From JAQIBY01 sp046546095 (GTDB lineage Bacteria; Bacteroidota; Bacteroidia; Bacteroidales; ML635J-15), in NCBI GenBank assembly GCA_046546095.1, contig JBKGYK010000021.1, positions 1 to 41,269 of the forward strand: a stretch of DNA of 41,269 nt. The letters run 5' to 3'. Positions within the stretch are counted from its first letter, which is position 1. Each line of letters starts with the position of its first letter. A model generated the notes under the pieces. It had not been told where the DNA came from. It made no database searches and saw nothing but the letters and a program-made list of their open reading frames with translations. The position numbers and the translations under genes were made by a program. This document shows positions 24,130-32,980 of this stretch, one piece after another.

Positions 24130-24565
24130 CAGCCTACAACTTAACATATCGTCCATTGCAAAACAACACACACATGCATTTATCTCTGCCGGAGAAAATG
24201 CAGTATTCATTCTCAAACCCCCATTCTCTATGGAGTGCCGGTAAACAACACATGCTATATCAACTCCTTTTCTATCATGTCCAACGGTTAATCCTTAAGG
24301 CACTCCACTGCACTAAACAATACAAGCATACAATTTTGCATTAACCTGAATGCATGCTTTATTGCTCCAACCTCAAGAGAATGGGGGTTTTTCTTTACAA
24401 GGATTACAAACCTGTAACAGGCTGTTTTAAACCAACACTCTCCCATGACAATACCTAAACGTCCGGGTTTGTGGTCATTTCTCAGGCTCTGCTGAAATAA
24501 AATCTTTATGTTCTTTACACATCAATAAGCATTGGCATACAAGTTCGGAGGGAATAATTCCGGGC
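24130..24565. other. 436-nt region without a convincing gene, containing nested inverted repeats
   Basis: Short open frames here overlap the preceding gene and have no protein-like composition. The region carries a 15-bp perfect inverted repeat (24215-24229 with 24376-24390), a 9-bp one just inside it and a 6-bp hairpin, described separately. From 24391 to 24565, before the end of the C10 protease gene, nothing further is seen. Confidence 0.7.
24215..24390. repeat. Nested inverted repeats able to form a three-way junction
   Basis: Outer stem: AAACCCCCATTCTCT (24215-24229) with AGAGAATGGGGGTTT (24376-24390), 15 perfect pairs. One base inside the left arm, TGGAGTGCC (24231-24239) pairs with GGCACTCCA (24299-24307). 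A third hairpin, TGCATT-aacctg-AATGCA, lies at 24337-24354. The right arm is followed by TTCTTT, so a terminator-like end on the plus strand is possible. It could be a structured 3' UTR, a small RNA or a miniature mobile element. Confidence 0.6.
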
Positions 24566-26242
24566 TTATTTTACCACAAAACGGGCATGTCTGCTTTCTG
24601 AACCGGCGGTCAGATGCAAGACATACACCCCCCCGCTGTAATCACTCAAATCAAAAAGTTTTCGACCGGCAGTCATTTTTTCGTGAAACATCAGGCGGCC
24701 GGCTAAGCTGAATATCTTAACATCAGCGGACTGTGTTCCAGGAATATGCACAACAAGTTGTTTATCTGCAGGATTGGGATACAAGCTGAATTTTTTCGAA
24801 TCCATATCATCCTTGCCTGTGGTTATGCTTTCATATTCCAGTTCCCAACCAATTTCCTGACCATCACCGTCAGTTACAAACTTCAGAAAAACCTCCCCGG
24901 CGCCTGACACAATTTCTTCAGGAATTTCATCTCCGGAAAAACTGCCAAGCAATTCAGCATCCGCAGAATTGCCATCATAAATATACAGCACATCCCCTGC
25001 TCCGGTATGAAAATAATTAAAATTCAGCCTGATCGCATCTACACCATCAGGTTGAATAAGCCATTCACACTCGCTGTCATTCCAATAATAATTGGGTCCG
25101 GAACCATCATCAAAAGTCCAGTTTCTTTGTTCATAAAACATACTGCTGCAATATTCGCCCCAATAAGGTGAAATGTTAAAAACAGCACGCTGATTCCAGT
25201 GAAAAGATATGCCGTCCAGGAAAAAATACCCATTACCGGAACCGGACCAGCCCCAGTTAAAGTGAAAATAACTGGTATCCTGATATGCGTCACAAACAAA
25301 AGCATGCCCGGCACCGGTATTATCTACACCACTGTATAGTACAGGATGATTTTTATCAAGGTCTTCCCTGAGTTTGAATCGCCAATGCTCATCAGAAAAT
25401 TTGCTCTTTTCAAGAACCTTACTGCCCGGTTTATACTTGAAGTAATGTTTCAAAGCATACTCCGAAGCTGTGATGTTGCTACCTGAACCATTCGCGCCGT
25501 AATTCATATCAACAGCAGCCCCGCAATGAAACAACAATGTAGAAATTGCTTCTTGTGACTGACTGCCAATGCTGGTACCCATCACATCCCAGTCGTAATC
25601 AACACTACTGAAATCCACTTCTATATCTTCACCCCAGGAAATTGTATTTGAAAATCGTCCGGTAGAGGGAAATTCATGATATTTCATAATCTGCCCCATG
25701 GCTGTCGCAACACAGCCGGCATAAACATGACCTCCCGGACCTCCGGGATGTACAGGGCAAGCAGCATTATAAGGCCATCCCTGGTTCCATTTAGTTTCAA
25801 GCAGTGGTAGTACTGATTTAGCTTTGGTTTTTTCATATGCTCTTTGCTCAAACAGCTTCCAGGCTTTGACGGAAGATGCTACAGTCTGCTTTCGGTTTCT
25901 GAGTATTTCAGCCTGATTCTCCCTTGCTCCCAGGTATGACATCATGGCCGGGGGAATATCATCCTTGTCAATCCCTCCTTCAATGGAAAAGCCCAGCACA
26001 GGATACATATCTGAATCACCTGACATCAGCACCCAGGCATTGTCAAAACTATAGAGGTAGTATGATGCTGAAACCCCCTTTTGCACAAGTATCATATCAC
26101 CTTGCAGGCTGCGGTTTTCTGCCCTGGATTGATATTCAAGAAATGTGACAGCGATTTTTTTCACTTTGTCTTCATTGACCGGCCCGGCAAACAATCCGGA
26201 TACAAGAATGATCAGAATTAAAAAAAAACAAAAACGTTTCAT
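24566..26242 (-). CDS. Secreted C10 (streptopain/SpeB-type) cysteine protease with T9SS sorting domain
   Basis: Start ATG 26242 opens the signal peptide MKRFCFFLILII...LFAG; 558 residues. Then come a Spi-type pro-region (VAVTFLEYQS-like helix and DNAWVLMSGD), the C10 domain with KWNQGWPYNAACP, catalytic Cys177 in VYAGCVATAMGQ, catalytic His313 in GAGHAFVCDAY and FNWGWSGSGNGYF, a CUB-like beta domain (about 365-465), and a type A T9SS tail beginning FSLYPNPADKQLVV and ending ARFVVK. It should be made as a zymogen, exported through T9SS and attached to or released from the surface. Family members degrade host or environmental protein. Adjacent plus-strand genes are unrelated housekeeping enzymes. 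Confidence 0.95.
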   Translation of the reverse strand: MKRFCFFLILIILVSGLFAGPVNEDKVKKIAVTFLEYQSRAENRSLQGDMILVQKGVSASYYLYSFDNAWVLMSGDSDMYPVLGFSIEGGIDKDDIPPAMMSYLGARENQAEILRNRKQTVASSVKAWKLFEQRAYEKTKAKSVLPLLETKWNQGWPYNAACPVHPGGPGGHVYAGCVATAMGQIMKYHEFPSTGRFSNTISWGEDIEVDFSSVDYDWDVMGTSIGSQSQEAISTLLFHCGAAVDMNYGANGSGSNITASEYALKHYFKYKPGSKVLEKSKFSDEHWRFKLREDLDKNHPVLYSGVDNTGAGHAFVCDAYQDTSYFHFNWGWSGSGNGYFFLDGISFHWNQRAVFNISPYWGEYCSSMFYEQRNWTFDDGSGPNYYWNDSECEWLIQPDGVDAIRLNFNYFHTGAGDVLYIYDGNSADAELLGSFSGDEIPEEIVSGAGEVFLKFVTDGDGQEIGWELEYESITTGKDDMDSKKFSLYPNPADKQLVVHIPGTQSADVKIFSLAGRLMFHEKMTAGRKLFDLSDYSGGVYVLHLTAGSESRHARFVVK

Positions 26243-26460
26243 ATCTAATATTTTCAAGATTTTCAGCATCCCCCATCCGGGAAACAAGGATTTCAATTGG
26301 TAAAACTAAGAAAAATATGTTAAACCCTCATTTTACAGTTCATTTACAGATTTGTGATTTTCAGACGGAAATGAAAAAAACGCTGCATCATATGTTGTAC
26401 AAAATTTCATATCCGCTGGTTTTTTCCTAATATTGTAACAGAATTAGAAAAACAAAAATT

Positions 26461-27774
26461 ATGGATAAGCAATTGCCATTTAATAAAGAATACGTTGACG
26501 GATTTGCAGACAAATTCGGACTTAAAGATCTTGGTAAAGCAACAATTCGCGAAATTGTTGGTATGATTAATCAGATACAGGAAGATTCCGGTGTCAGATT
26601 CATGCGCATGGAAATGGGCGTTCCCGGCCTGGAGCCGGCGGAAGTAGGTATTCAGGGCGAAATTGATGCCCTCCGGCGCGGGGTAGCATCTGATTATCCC
26701 ATGGTTGACGGCGTAAAAGAGCTAAAACAGGAAGCATCACGTTTTATTAAAAATTTCATGAATGTGGATATTAAACCTGAAGGGTGCGTTCCGACAGTGG
26801 GATCCATGCAGGGCGGATATGCCAGCTTTTTGATGTGTAATAAGCTTGACCCCAAAAAAGACACAGCACTTTTCATAGACCCTGGCTTTCCCGTACAAAA
26901 ACAACAGTTCAGGGTATTGAATCAAAAATATGAAAGTTTTGATGTGTATAATTATCGTGGCAGCAAACTACGGGAGAAGCTTGAATCCTATCTTAGAAAT
27001 GGCAACATAAACAGCATCATATATTCCAATCCAAACAATCCGACATGGATTTGTTTTACCGAAGAAGAGTTGCAGATTATTGGTGAACTTGCCAATAAAT
27101 ATGATGTCATTGTTATTGAAGACCTCGCCTATTTTGCCATGGATTTCAGGATGGATTTATCCAAACCCGGCGTTCCACCATACCAGCCCAGTGTCACAAA
27201 ATATACAGACAATTATATCTTACTCATCTCCAGCTCAAAAGCTTTCAGCTATGCAGGTCAGAGGCTGGCCATTACAGCCATATCCGATGCCCTGTTTCAT
27301 AAAAAATATGACATGCTGAAAGAACGATTTGGTGCCGAAGAATTCGGATACACTTTTGTTTTGCGTATCATTTATTCCTTATCATCAGGAGTTTCTCACT
27401 CAGCTCAGTATGCACTGGCAGCTATGTTTAAAGCTGCCAACGAGGGCAAATTCAATTTTGTGGAATCGGTTAAAGAATATGGTGAGCGTGCCAAAATCAT
27501 GAAAAAGCTGTTCCTGGATGCAGGTTTTACCATTGTTTACGACAAAGATGTTGACAAAGAACTTGCCGATGGTTTCTATTTCACGATCGCATACCCGGGC
27601 ATGTCTGGCGGAGAACTGCTGAAAGAACTCATTCGTTTTGGAATTTCAGCCATTTCACTCGACAATACCGGTTCAGACCATACCGAAGGCCTGCGTGCCT
27701 GTGTCTCACAAATTGGTCTTGACAGAATGGATGAGCTGGAAAAACGCATTGCAATGTTTAAAAAGGAAAACTAA
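26461..27774 (+). CDS. PLP-dependent class I/II aminotransferase
   Basis: This 437-residue fold-I enzyme shows SNPNNPTW (189-196, substrate and cofactor binding), EDLAYFAMDFR (220-230, pyridine-ring Asp221) and SSSKAFSYAGQR (257-268, PLP Lys260). The distinctive start (KATIREIVGMINQIQEDSG) and the phrase VPTVGSMQGGY place it with the Bacteroidota aspartate/aromatic-type aminotransferases. The exact amino acid is not clear. A TAATATTG-like -7 sequence (one mismatch) is found about 30 nt before the start. The HD hydrolase gene follows after 4 nt, so the two are probably co-transcribed. Confidence 0.93.
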   Translation: MDKQLPFNKEYVDGFADKFGLKDLGKATIREIVGMINQIQEDSGVRFMRMEMGVPGLEPAEVGIQGEIDALRRGVASDYPMVDGVKELKQEASRFIKNFMNVDIKPEGCVPTVGSMQGGYASFLMCNKLDPKKDTALFIDPGFPVQKQQFRVLNQKYESFDVYNYRGSKLREKLESYLRNGNINSIIYSNPNNPTWICFTEEELQIIGELANKYDVIVIEDLAYFAMDFRMDLSKPGVPPYQPSVTKYTDNYILLISSSKAFSYAGQRLAITAISDALFHKKYDMLKERFGAEEFGYTFVLRIIYSLSSGVSHSAQYALAAMFKAANEGKFNFVESVKEYGERAKIMKKLFLDAGFTIVYDKDVDKELADGFYFTIAYPGMSGGELLKELIRFGISAISLDNTGSDHTEGLRACVSQIGLDRMDELEKRIAMFKKEN

Positions 27775-27778
27775 GCTC

Positions 27779-28567
27779 ATGTGCAGGCAAAGCCTATGCT
27801 TCAACTGTGAAAAAGTCTGGCTGGCCGGCTATGTGAAAGATTTTCTGCAAGCGGACAAGCCTCTCTATAATGAAAATATTATCCTGAAACGCATACACTC
27901 TTTCCTGGTGGCAGACCACATGCTTGCGCTTGCTCGTGATATGGACAAAAACCTGCATGACAGCACACTGGCCGGTATCATTGGCCTGTTCCATGATATC
28001 GGGAGATTTAAGCAATACCGGGATTACAATACATTTTCAGACCAGGACTCCGTTTATCATGGTGATTTAGGCATCCGGGTGCTTGAAGAAGCCGGAAAAC
28101 TGTCGGAATTTGATACAGACGATGCCGGATTGATTTGCACTGCAATACACAATCACGGATTGCCCCAAATTGAAGAAGGATTATCAGCGCGAGAATTGCA
28201 TTTCTCGAAAATGATTAGAGATGCAGATAAAATGGACATTTTCCGTATTGTGGATGCCTACTACAAGGAAATGCTAACGGGAAAACGCAACATCAGCCTG
28301 GAACTGGGCATGAAAAATGAGGACAAGATAACTGATACGGTTCTTGATTCATTTTACCGGGAAGAAATCATCCTCAAATCAGATATGACATATCTGAACG
28401 ATTTTAAAATCCTTCAACTGGCATGGATTTACGATTTGAATTTTGATTATACCAGAGATTATGTCTTCAAATCAGGCCATCTGGAAAGCATCATAAACAG
28501 CATCAGCATTGCCTGTATCCGGGATGATTTACGCAAAAAAGCCATGGATTATCTAAAAAAACATTAG
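27779..28567 (+). CDS. HD-domain phosphohydrolase
   Basis: The ATG at 27779 is preferred; the frame runs back to 27638 but would overlap the aminotransferase by over 130 nt. The 262-residue product has a complete HD signature: RIHSFLVADHMLALA (about 38-52), LFHDIGRFKQYRDY (70-83), IHNHG (about 125-129) and RDADKMDIFRI (about 147-157). Metal-dependent hydrolysis of a nucleotide or other phosphate is expected, substrate unknown. The N-terminus has a short Cys pair (MCRQSLCFNC). Unlike the HD-like protein at 20691, the metal ligands are intact. Confidence 0.85.
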   Translation: MCRQSLCFNCEKVWLAGYVKDFLQADKPLYNENIILKRIHSFLVADHMLALARDMDKNLHDSTLAGIIGLFHDIGRFKQYRDYNTFSDQDSVYHGDLGIRVLEEAGKLSEFDTDDAGLICTAIHNHGLPQIEEGLSARELHFSKMIRDADKMDIFRIVDAYYKEMLTGKRNISLELGMKNEDKITDTVLDSFYREEIILKSDMTYLNDFKILQLAWIYDLNFDYTRDYVFKSGHLESIINSISIACIRDDLRKKAMDYLKKH

Positions 28568-28571
28568 GCAA

Positions 28572-29297
28572 TCAGACTTGATCCATTTCCCGGATATCAG
28601 CAAAACTGCCTGAAGGATACTTATCATACAAATCCTGCGCGGCATTAACCAGTCTGGGTGCCAATTCCAGAGGTTTTGGCATCTCAGAGGTTCCGCGGGC
28701 TTTCCTGAGTCGGTTAAAACCCGGAAACCGCTCATCCTCAGGCAAAGAGGCAATGTAAGCCTGCATTGCAGTATCCACAAGACCCGGTGCCAGGGCAGAA
28801 AGATGTGTATCAGGCATCTCTTTGGCGTAAAGTTGTATTAACATGTTTAGGGCAGCTTTACTGATTGCATATGCATTCCAGCCCCTGTTGCCCTTTATGG
28901 CCGCACCTGAAGAAATGGCCACAACCTGCTTCACCGGAATTTCAGATCTTATCACTGCGTCAAGAATCAGTTTGTTGGCCCACAAATTGATATCCATCAC
29001 AGATTTCATTTCCTCCAGACTGGTTTCAGACATATCTGCAGGCTCACTCATTACACCTGCATTCAAAACGAGAAGGTCCATTCCGCTTGTATACAGTTTC
29101 AAAACCCCGGGCAATTTTTCTCTTACTTCTGATTCATTGCCCAAATCTATGCTAAAATGCCGGTAAAGTTCACTGTGTTTTACATGTTCATTTTCGCTGC
29201 GGCTGATGCCACCAACGAAGGTGTTTTTTGACACAAGATATCGTGTCAGGCCATCACCTAAACCTGAGCTGCTTCCGGTAATCAATGTTGATTTCAT
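28572..29297 (-). CDS. Short-chain dehydrogenase/reductase
   Basis: This 241-residue classical SDR has TGSSSGLGDGL (7-17, NAD(P)-binding), LVLNAGVMSEP (about 76-86), a catalytic Ser in VVAISSGAA and Y-x-x-x-K in AYAISKAALN (about 142-151). Such enzymes oxidise or reduce alcohols and ketones; the substrate cannot be deduced. Its C-terminus ends 4 nt from the HD gene on the other strand. A fatty-acid-type or sepiapterin-reductase-like role is possible, and no partner is encoded next to it. Confidence 0.9.
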   Translation of the reverse strand: MKSTLITGSSSGLGDGLTRYLVSKNTFVGGISRSENEHVKHSELYRHFSIDLGNESEVREKLPGVLKLYTSGMDLLVLNAGVMSEPADMSETSLEEMKSVMDINLWANKLILDAVIRSEIPVKQVVAISSGAAIKGNRGWNAYAISKAALNMLIQLYAKEMPDTHLSALAPGLVDTAMQAYIASLPEDERFPGFNRLRKARGTSEMPKPLELAPRLVNAAQDLYDKYPSGSFADIREMDQV

Positions 29298-29364
29298 ATC
29301 GCTTTTTTAAAACAAACACAAGATTCACAATATTGTTTTACAAAGTAGAATAAGAAAATACAAC

Positions 29365-29393
29365 AAAAAGCCGGAACCAGGTTTGGATCCGGC
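29365..29393 (-). terminator. Terminator of the flavoprotein gene
   Basis: Minus strand: GCCGGA pairs with TCCGGC, and after one T-T mismatch CCA pairs with TGG around a 4-nt loop. Five T follow (29365-29369). It starts 21 nt after the stop of the gene at 29415-30770. Confidence 0.85.
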
Positions 29394-29414
29394 CAGTTTC
29401 AAAAATGAGAGATT

Positions 29415-30770
29415 TTATTTTTGCAGTTTGGCGATGATACCTTCCGCTGCCTTAATCAGCACCGGCTTTGTCGGAGCTGTAGTAAGCAATGGATGTGTCC
29501 CGAGCTGATAAAACATTAAATCATATACTGTGGCTCTTTTCTGGATGGCAAGGGATATTATATTGATAATTTCACCGGAGGTAGGTCCTCCCCACACTTC
29601 ACCACCGAGAATGCTTCCGTCAGAAGTCGATGCATACAGGCGAATGGAAAGCGGTGAAGCATCACTCAATGTTCCGGGATGTCTGTCAATATCAGAAAAC
29701 TCAGCGCTCACATAATGTACATTGGCCAATTTAGCAGTATTGTCATTAACACCGGCTGCAGCCATCGCCAGACCGTTGATTTCAGTTGAAAAAACGCCCA
29801 GCGTTCCGGCAAAACAGCGTTTAATTCTGATACCAAACAAATTGTATCCGCAAATGCGTGCTTCTGCCGTAGCTGTAGAAGCCAGCATAATATTATCCTC
29901 TGTCCCGGTAAGGAAACCAACAGTTCCAGCACAATCGCCTACAGCACAAACATCACTGACACTGGTACGGCCATACTGGTCCACTTTTATGGCTCCGATG
30001 CTGTTCAAATCAAGACCGGCAGAGGATGCCATTTCAGTGTTGGGCTTATAGCCAACAGCAGCAATGACAATATCTGCAGGAATTTCTTCTCCGGAATCAA
30101 GTCTTACCGACGATAATTTTCCATCCTTAGCCGTAAACTCGTCAACTTTTGTTCCGGTCATCACATTGACACCGGTTTTGCGCAATTCCTCAGTAGCAAT
30201 GCCTGCCAGTGCAGGTGAAAATGCCTTACTAAAGCAGTTGTCCTCAAGTTCAACCAGGGAAACTTTATGCTTTCCGTTGAGCTGTAACTGCTCTGCTACT
30301 TCAGCACCAATAAAACCACCACCAACGACAACAATATTTTTAATCGAATCGGTTTCTTTTTTCAGAGCCTCAATGTATTGATAGTCTTTTTTAATGTACT
30401 TTACACCCTCCAGATCATAACCTTTTATGAATTCCGGAACCGTCGGAGTGGAACCTGTAGCAAAAATCAGCTTATCATAAAGGTATTCCGTTCCGGATTG
30501 AAGCTGAACGGATTTTCCATCAGGATCAACGGATACCGCTTCATCAACAATAAGCTCACCTCCGGCTGCCACAAATGGTTTTGGGCCCATGGCATTTTTG
30601 CTTACATCATCAAGCTTGTGAAACACATAGGGAATTCCGCATGGAACCAGCCCTTTTTCATCTTTGGCAATCATTAATACTGCCTTATCCGGATTTTGTT
30701 TCCTCACAGTTACACCCGTGATAATCCCTGCCGGGCCACTGCCCAAAATAATCACATCATATTTTTTCAT
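29415..30770 (-). CDS. CoA-disulfide reductase / NADH oxidase-like flavoprotein
   Basis: This 451-residue FAD-dependent pyridine nucleotide-disulfide oxidoreductase has FAD motif ILGSGPAGIITG (8-19), single redox Cys44 in VPCGIPYVF (a feature of CoA-disulfide reductase and NADH oxidase), NAD motif VVGGGFIGAEVAEQL (about 152-166) and the second FAD motif VCAVGDCAG (about 276-284). The C-terminal dimerisation domain holds HPLLTTAP. It may reduce CoA or polysulfide, or remove oxygen in an anaerobe. A TAAATTTG box at 30801-30808 with TTTA 18 nt upstream is a likely promoter, and a strong terminator follows the gene. Confidence 0.9.
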   Translation of the reverse strand: MKKYDVIILGSGPAGIITGVTVRKQNPDKAVLMIAKDEKGLVPCGIPYVFHKLDDVSKNAMGPKPFVAAGGELIVDEAVSVDPDGKSVQLQSGTEYLYDKLIFATGSTPTVPEFIKGYDLEGVKYIKKDYQYIEALKKETDSIKNIVVVGGGFIGAEVAEQLQLNGKHKVSLVELEDNCFSKAFSPALAGIATEELRKTGVNVMTGTKVDEFTAKDGKLSSVRLDSGEEIPADIVIAAVGYKPNTEMASSAGLDLNSIGAIKVDQYGRTSVSDVCAVGDCAGTVGFLTGTEDNIMLASTATAEARICGYNLFGIRIKRCFAGTLGVFSTEINGLAMAAAGVNDNTAKLANVHYVSAEFSDIDRHPGTLSDASPLSIRLYASTSDGSILGGEVWGGPTSGEIINIISLAIQKRATVYDLMFYQLGTHPLLTTAPTKPVLIKAAEGIIAKLQK

Positions 30771-30800
30771 AATACTTTCTTTCTATTGATAAATTTTTCA

Positions 30801-30830
30801 CAAATTTAAGTATTTTAAGTCTGAAATAAA
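30801..30830 (-). promoter_or_regulatory. Likely promoter of the flavoprotein gene
   Basis: Minus strand: TTTA (30827-30830), an 18-nt spacer and TAAATTTG (30801-30808). The -7 box is a perfect TAnnTTTG and the -33 box has one mismatch. It lies 30 nt before the ATG. Confidence 0.5.
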
Positions 30831-31037
30831 ATGAAAACTCCCCTACAGAAAAATTCTCATACAATTCTTTGCCACTGGGTTTATACATTGCACATTAAAT
30901 ACGAATACCCAGACCATATAACGATATATTTCCAGCAATTCTTTTTGAACATATGATTGTTTTATGTTATGCAATATGGCGATAAAGATCAAGGTATTGG
31001 ATTCGAAATCCTGTAATGCAATTTAAATTATTCAAAA

Positions 31038-31385
31038 ATGTTTATCTTTCGGGAAAAAATGAAAATTGGCCAGGCTGATAAAGCATACAAGGCAGATGAA
31101 CTGATAAGGTATCTGGGATCGGATTATCCGGAAATCAAAAAGCGGACATCATCTTTTTTTGTTGTACCGAAAGACAAAACAATTGGCGCTGAGGTATTTA
31201 CGGGCAAGAATCAAATCATTGTTCAGGGAAGCTGGGCTTCTTCAGGAGCCAGAACACTGTTTTACGTCTCATTACTGGTGCTTGGCGTCATCATTCCTCT
31301 GATAATTTATTTGAGTATTTTCCGGCCAAAAATGAAAAGATTTGAAAAAGAAGTGGGGCAGGTTATTTCTGATTTCATTTCTTAA
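31038..31385 (+). CDS. Small single-pass membrane protein of unknown function
   Basis: This 115-residue protein has a soluble N-terminal part (about 1-72, with YKADELIRYLGSDYPEIKKR) and a C-terminal transmembrane helix (about 76-95, FYVSLLVLGVIIPLIIYLSI) followed by a basic KMKRFEKE segment. ATG at 31059 (MKIGQAD) is an alternative start. It stands alone with 267 nt upstream and 163 nt downstream in which I find no gene. Family not recognised; base use is like its neighbours. Confidence 0.65.
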   Translation: MFIFREKMKIGQADKAYKADELIRYLGSDYPEIKKRTSSFFVVPKDKTIGAEVFTGKNQIIVQGSWASSGARTLFYVSLLVLGVIIPLIIYLSIFRPKMKRFEKEVGQVISDFIS

Positions 31386-31536
31386 ATAACAAAATTAAAA
31401 CCTTTCAATCCTTCGGATAAAAAATCCGGGAGGAATAATCAGCGATAAACACAAACCGTATGGACAAGGTAAAACATTCCGGTCACCCGTCTTAGGTCTG
31501 ATTCCAAATGCCTTATTTCAACTGAAATCTTTTTAC

Positions 31537-31544
31537 TATTTTTG
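31537..31544 (+). promoter_or_regulatory. -7 box very close to the kdsA start
   Basis: TATTTTTG matches TAnnTTTG exactly and ends 4 nt before the ATG at 31549. If used, the transcript would begin at or next to the start codon. No TTTG is present 18-20 nt upstream. Confidence 0.4.
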
Positions 31545-31548
31545 TATT

Positions 31549-32370
31549 ATGGAAAGCTTAAAAAAACTGGCAAGAATCAAGCATCTGAACAGCGGCAATT
31601 TTTTTCTGATTGCCGGCCCCTGTATCATTGAGAATGAAGAAATGGCAGAGCCCATTGCGAAAAAAATCCGCTATATATGCAACAAGCATCAGATACCCTT
31701 TATTTTTAAGGCATCCTATCGAAAGGCCAATCGGTCCCGGCTTGATAGTTTTACCGGCATTGGTGACCAGCGGGCATTGCAGGTAATGCGTAACATATCC
31801 CGGAACCTTGACATACCGGTTCTGACTGATATTCATGAGCCCGATGAAGCTGAAATGGCTGCTGAATATGTAGATGTTTTACAGATACCGGCATTTTTAT
31901 GCAGGCAAACAAACCTGCTTGTTGCAGCAGCAAAGACAGGAAAAGTTGTCAATATAAAAAAGGGACAATTTTTAAGTCCTGAATCCATGATACATGCAGT
32001 AAGCAAGGTGCGTGAATCGGGCAATGATAAAATCTGGCTGACAGAGCGCGGCAATAGTTTTGGATATCAGGATTTGATTGTTGACATACGCGGTATTCCA
32101 AAGATGCAGGCCATGGATGTTCCTGTCATTCTGGATGTAACCCACAGTCTTCAGCAACCCAATCAGGCAGCAGGCGTAACCGGCGGAGAGCCCGAAATGA
32201 TTCAAACCCTTGCCAGTGCAGGTATTGCTGCTGGTGCAGATGGTCTTTTTCTGGAGACTCATCCCGATCCATCACAGGCCAAATCGGACGGTGCAAATAT
32301 GTTACAACTGGACAAGCTGGATGACTTACTTGAAAAGCTCGTAAAACTACGTCAGGCAATGATCAGTTAG
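31549..32370 (+). CDS. kdsA: 3-deoxy-8-phosphooctulonate synthase
   Basis: This 273-residue enzyme condenses arabinose-5-phosphate with phosphoenolpyruvate to Kdo-8-phosphate for lipopolysaccharide core. Typical motifs: LIAGPCIIENEE (20-31), FKASYRKANRSRLDSFTGIG (53-72), LTDIHEPDEA, IPAFLCRQTNLL, LTERGNSFGY and THSLQQPNQAAGVTGG. The Asn in the last-strand region (FKASYRKANR) agrees with a metal-independent KDO8PS, and the Cys in AGPC is kept. It agrees with an LPS-bearing cell. The gene is convergent with cdd, 16 nt between stops. Confidence 0.95.
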   Translation: MESLKKLARIKHLNSGNFFLIAGPCIIENEEMAEPIAKKIRYICNKHQIPFIFKASYRKANRSRLDSFTGIGDQRALQVMRNISRNLDIPVLTDIHEPDEAEMAAEYVDVLQIPAFLCRQTNLLVAAAKTGKVVNIKKGQFLSPESMIHAVSKVRESGNDKIWLTERGNSFGYQDLIVDIRGIPKMQAMDVPVILDVTHSLQQPNQAAGVTGGEPEMIQTLASAGIAAGADGLFLETHPDPSQAKSDGANMLQLDKLDDLLEKLVKLRQAMIS

Positions 32371-32386
32371 ACTGTTTCCGCCTTTT

Positions 32387-32869
32387 TTACGGTAAAAAAT
32401 CATCGGTAAAATTCAGCGGCAGTAATTGGGAGCCGTTTTCAAATATCCAGACCTCCTCTTTGCCTGCAAGAATAACGCGGATATCTGCATCGTAGCGTGA
32501 TTCTGTTTCCTGTAGTACCTGCCGGCATGAACCACATGGAGACACCGGCTGTTCGGTTATCCCGGTATCACCGGATTCCGCCATCACCAGAAGATCGGAA
32601 ACAGGCACTTCAGGATATTCGGCATTTGCATAAAACAAAGCGACTCTCTCGGCACAAAGTCCGGATGGATAGGCTACATTTTCCTGATTATTGCCGGTGA
32701 CAATCATGCCGTTCTCCAGTCTCACTGCTGCTCCCACCCTGAATTTACTGTATGGTGCATAGGCCCTGGATATTGCACTGCGGGCACTTTGCAAAAGTTC
32801 TTTGACGTCAGAAGGTATTTCGTTATAGTTGTACCTTTTATAATCTATATGCAATTTTTCCTGCTTCAT
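32387..32869 (-). CDS. cdd: Cytidine deaminase
   Basis: This 160-residue zinc enzyme deaminates cytidine and deoxycytidine in pyrimidine salvage. The zinc ligands and catalytic Glu are clear: GLCAERVALFYAN (Cys, Glu) and SPCGSCRQVLQE (two Cys). The N-terminal AYAPYSKFRVGAAVR segment is the substrate-binding region. The first ~20 residues are an extra N-terminal extension compared with short homotetrameric forms. It is transcribed alone on the minus strand between kdsA and the GroES-like gene. Confidence 0.95.
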   Translation of the reverse strand: MKQEKLHIDYKRYNYNEIPSDVKELLQSARSAISRAYAPYSKFRVGAAVRLENGMIVTGNNQENVAYPSGLCAERVALFYANAEYPEVPVSDLLVMAESGDTGITEQPVSPCGSCRQVLQETESRYDADIRVILAGKEEVWIFENGSQLLPLNFTDDFLP

Positions 32870-32955
32870 ACGTTAAAGTTACAATTTTTTTCTGAATGCA
32901 TAGCATTTTGATGATTAATTTCCATTATCAGAATCATAAAAATCAAAATCTTATG

Positions 32956-32963
32956 TATTTTTG
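32956..32963 (+). promoter_or_regulatory. Probable -7 box of the GroES-like gene
   Basis: TATTTTTG, a perfect TAnnTTTG, ends 17 nt before the ATG at 32981. No TTTG is found at the usual distance upstream. Confidence 0.4.
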
Positions 32964-32980
32964 CAAAAAAATAATCGATT

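Noticed and set aside
23984..24344. Two overlapping small plus-strand frames after the cytolysin-like gene
   Set aside because: They start inside that gene in other frames, run through the inverted-repeat region and show no conserved pattern or signal peptide.
27638..27778. N-terminal extension of the HD hydrolase
   Set aside because: It would overlap the aminotransferase by over 130 nt in another frame. An ATG lies 4 nt after the aminotransferase stop.
32383..32398. TTTTTTAC-G-GTAAAAAA palindrome between kdsA and cdd
   Set aside because: It is A/T-rich, has almost no loop and lies partly inside the cdd stop; too weak to call a terminator.
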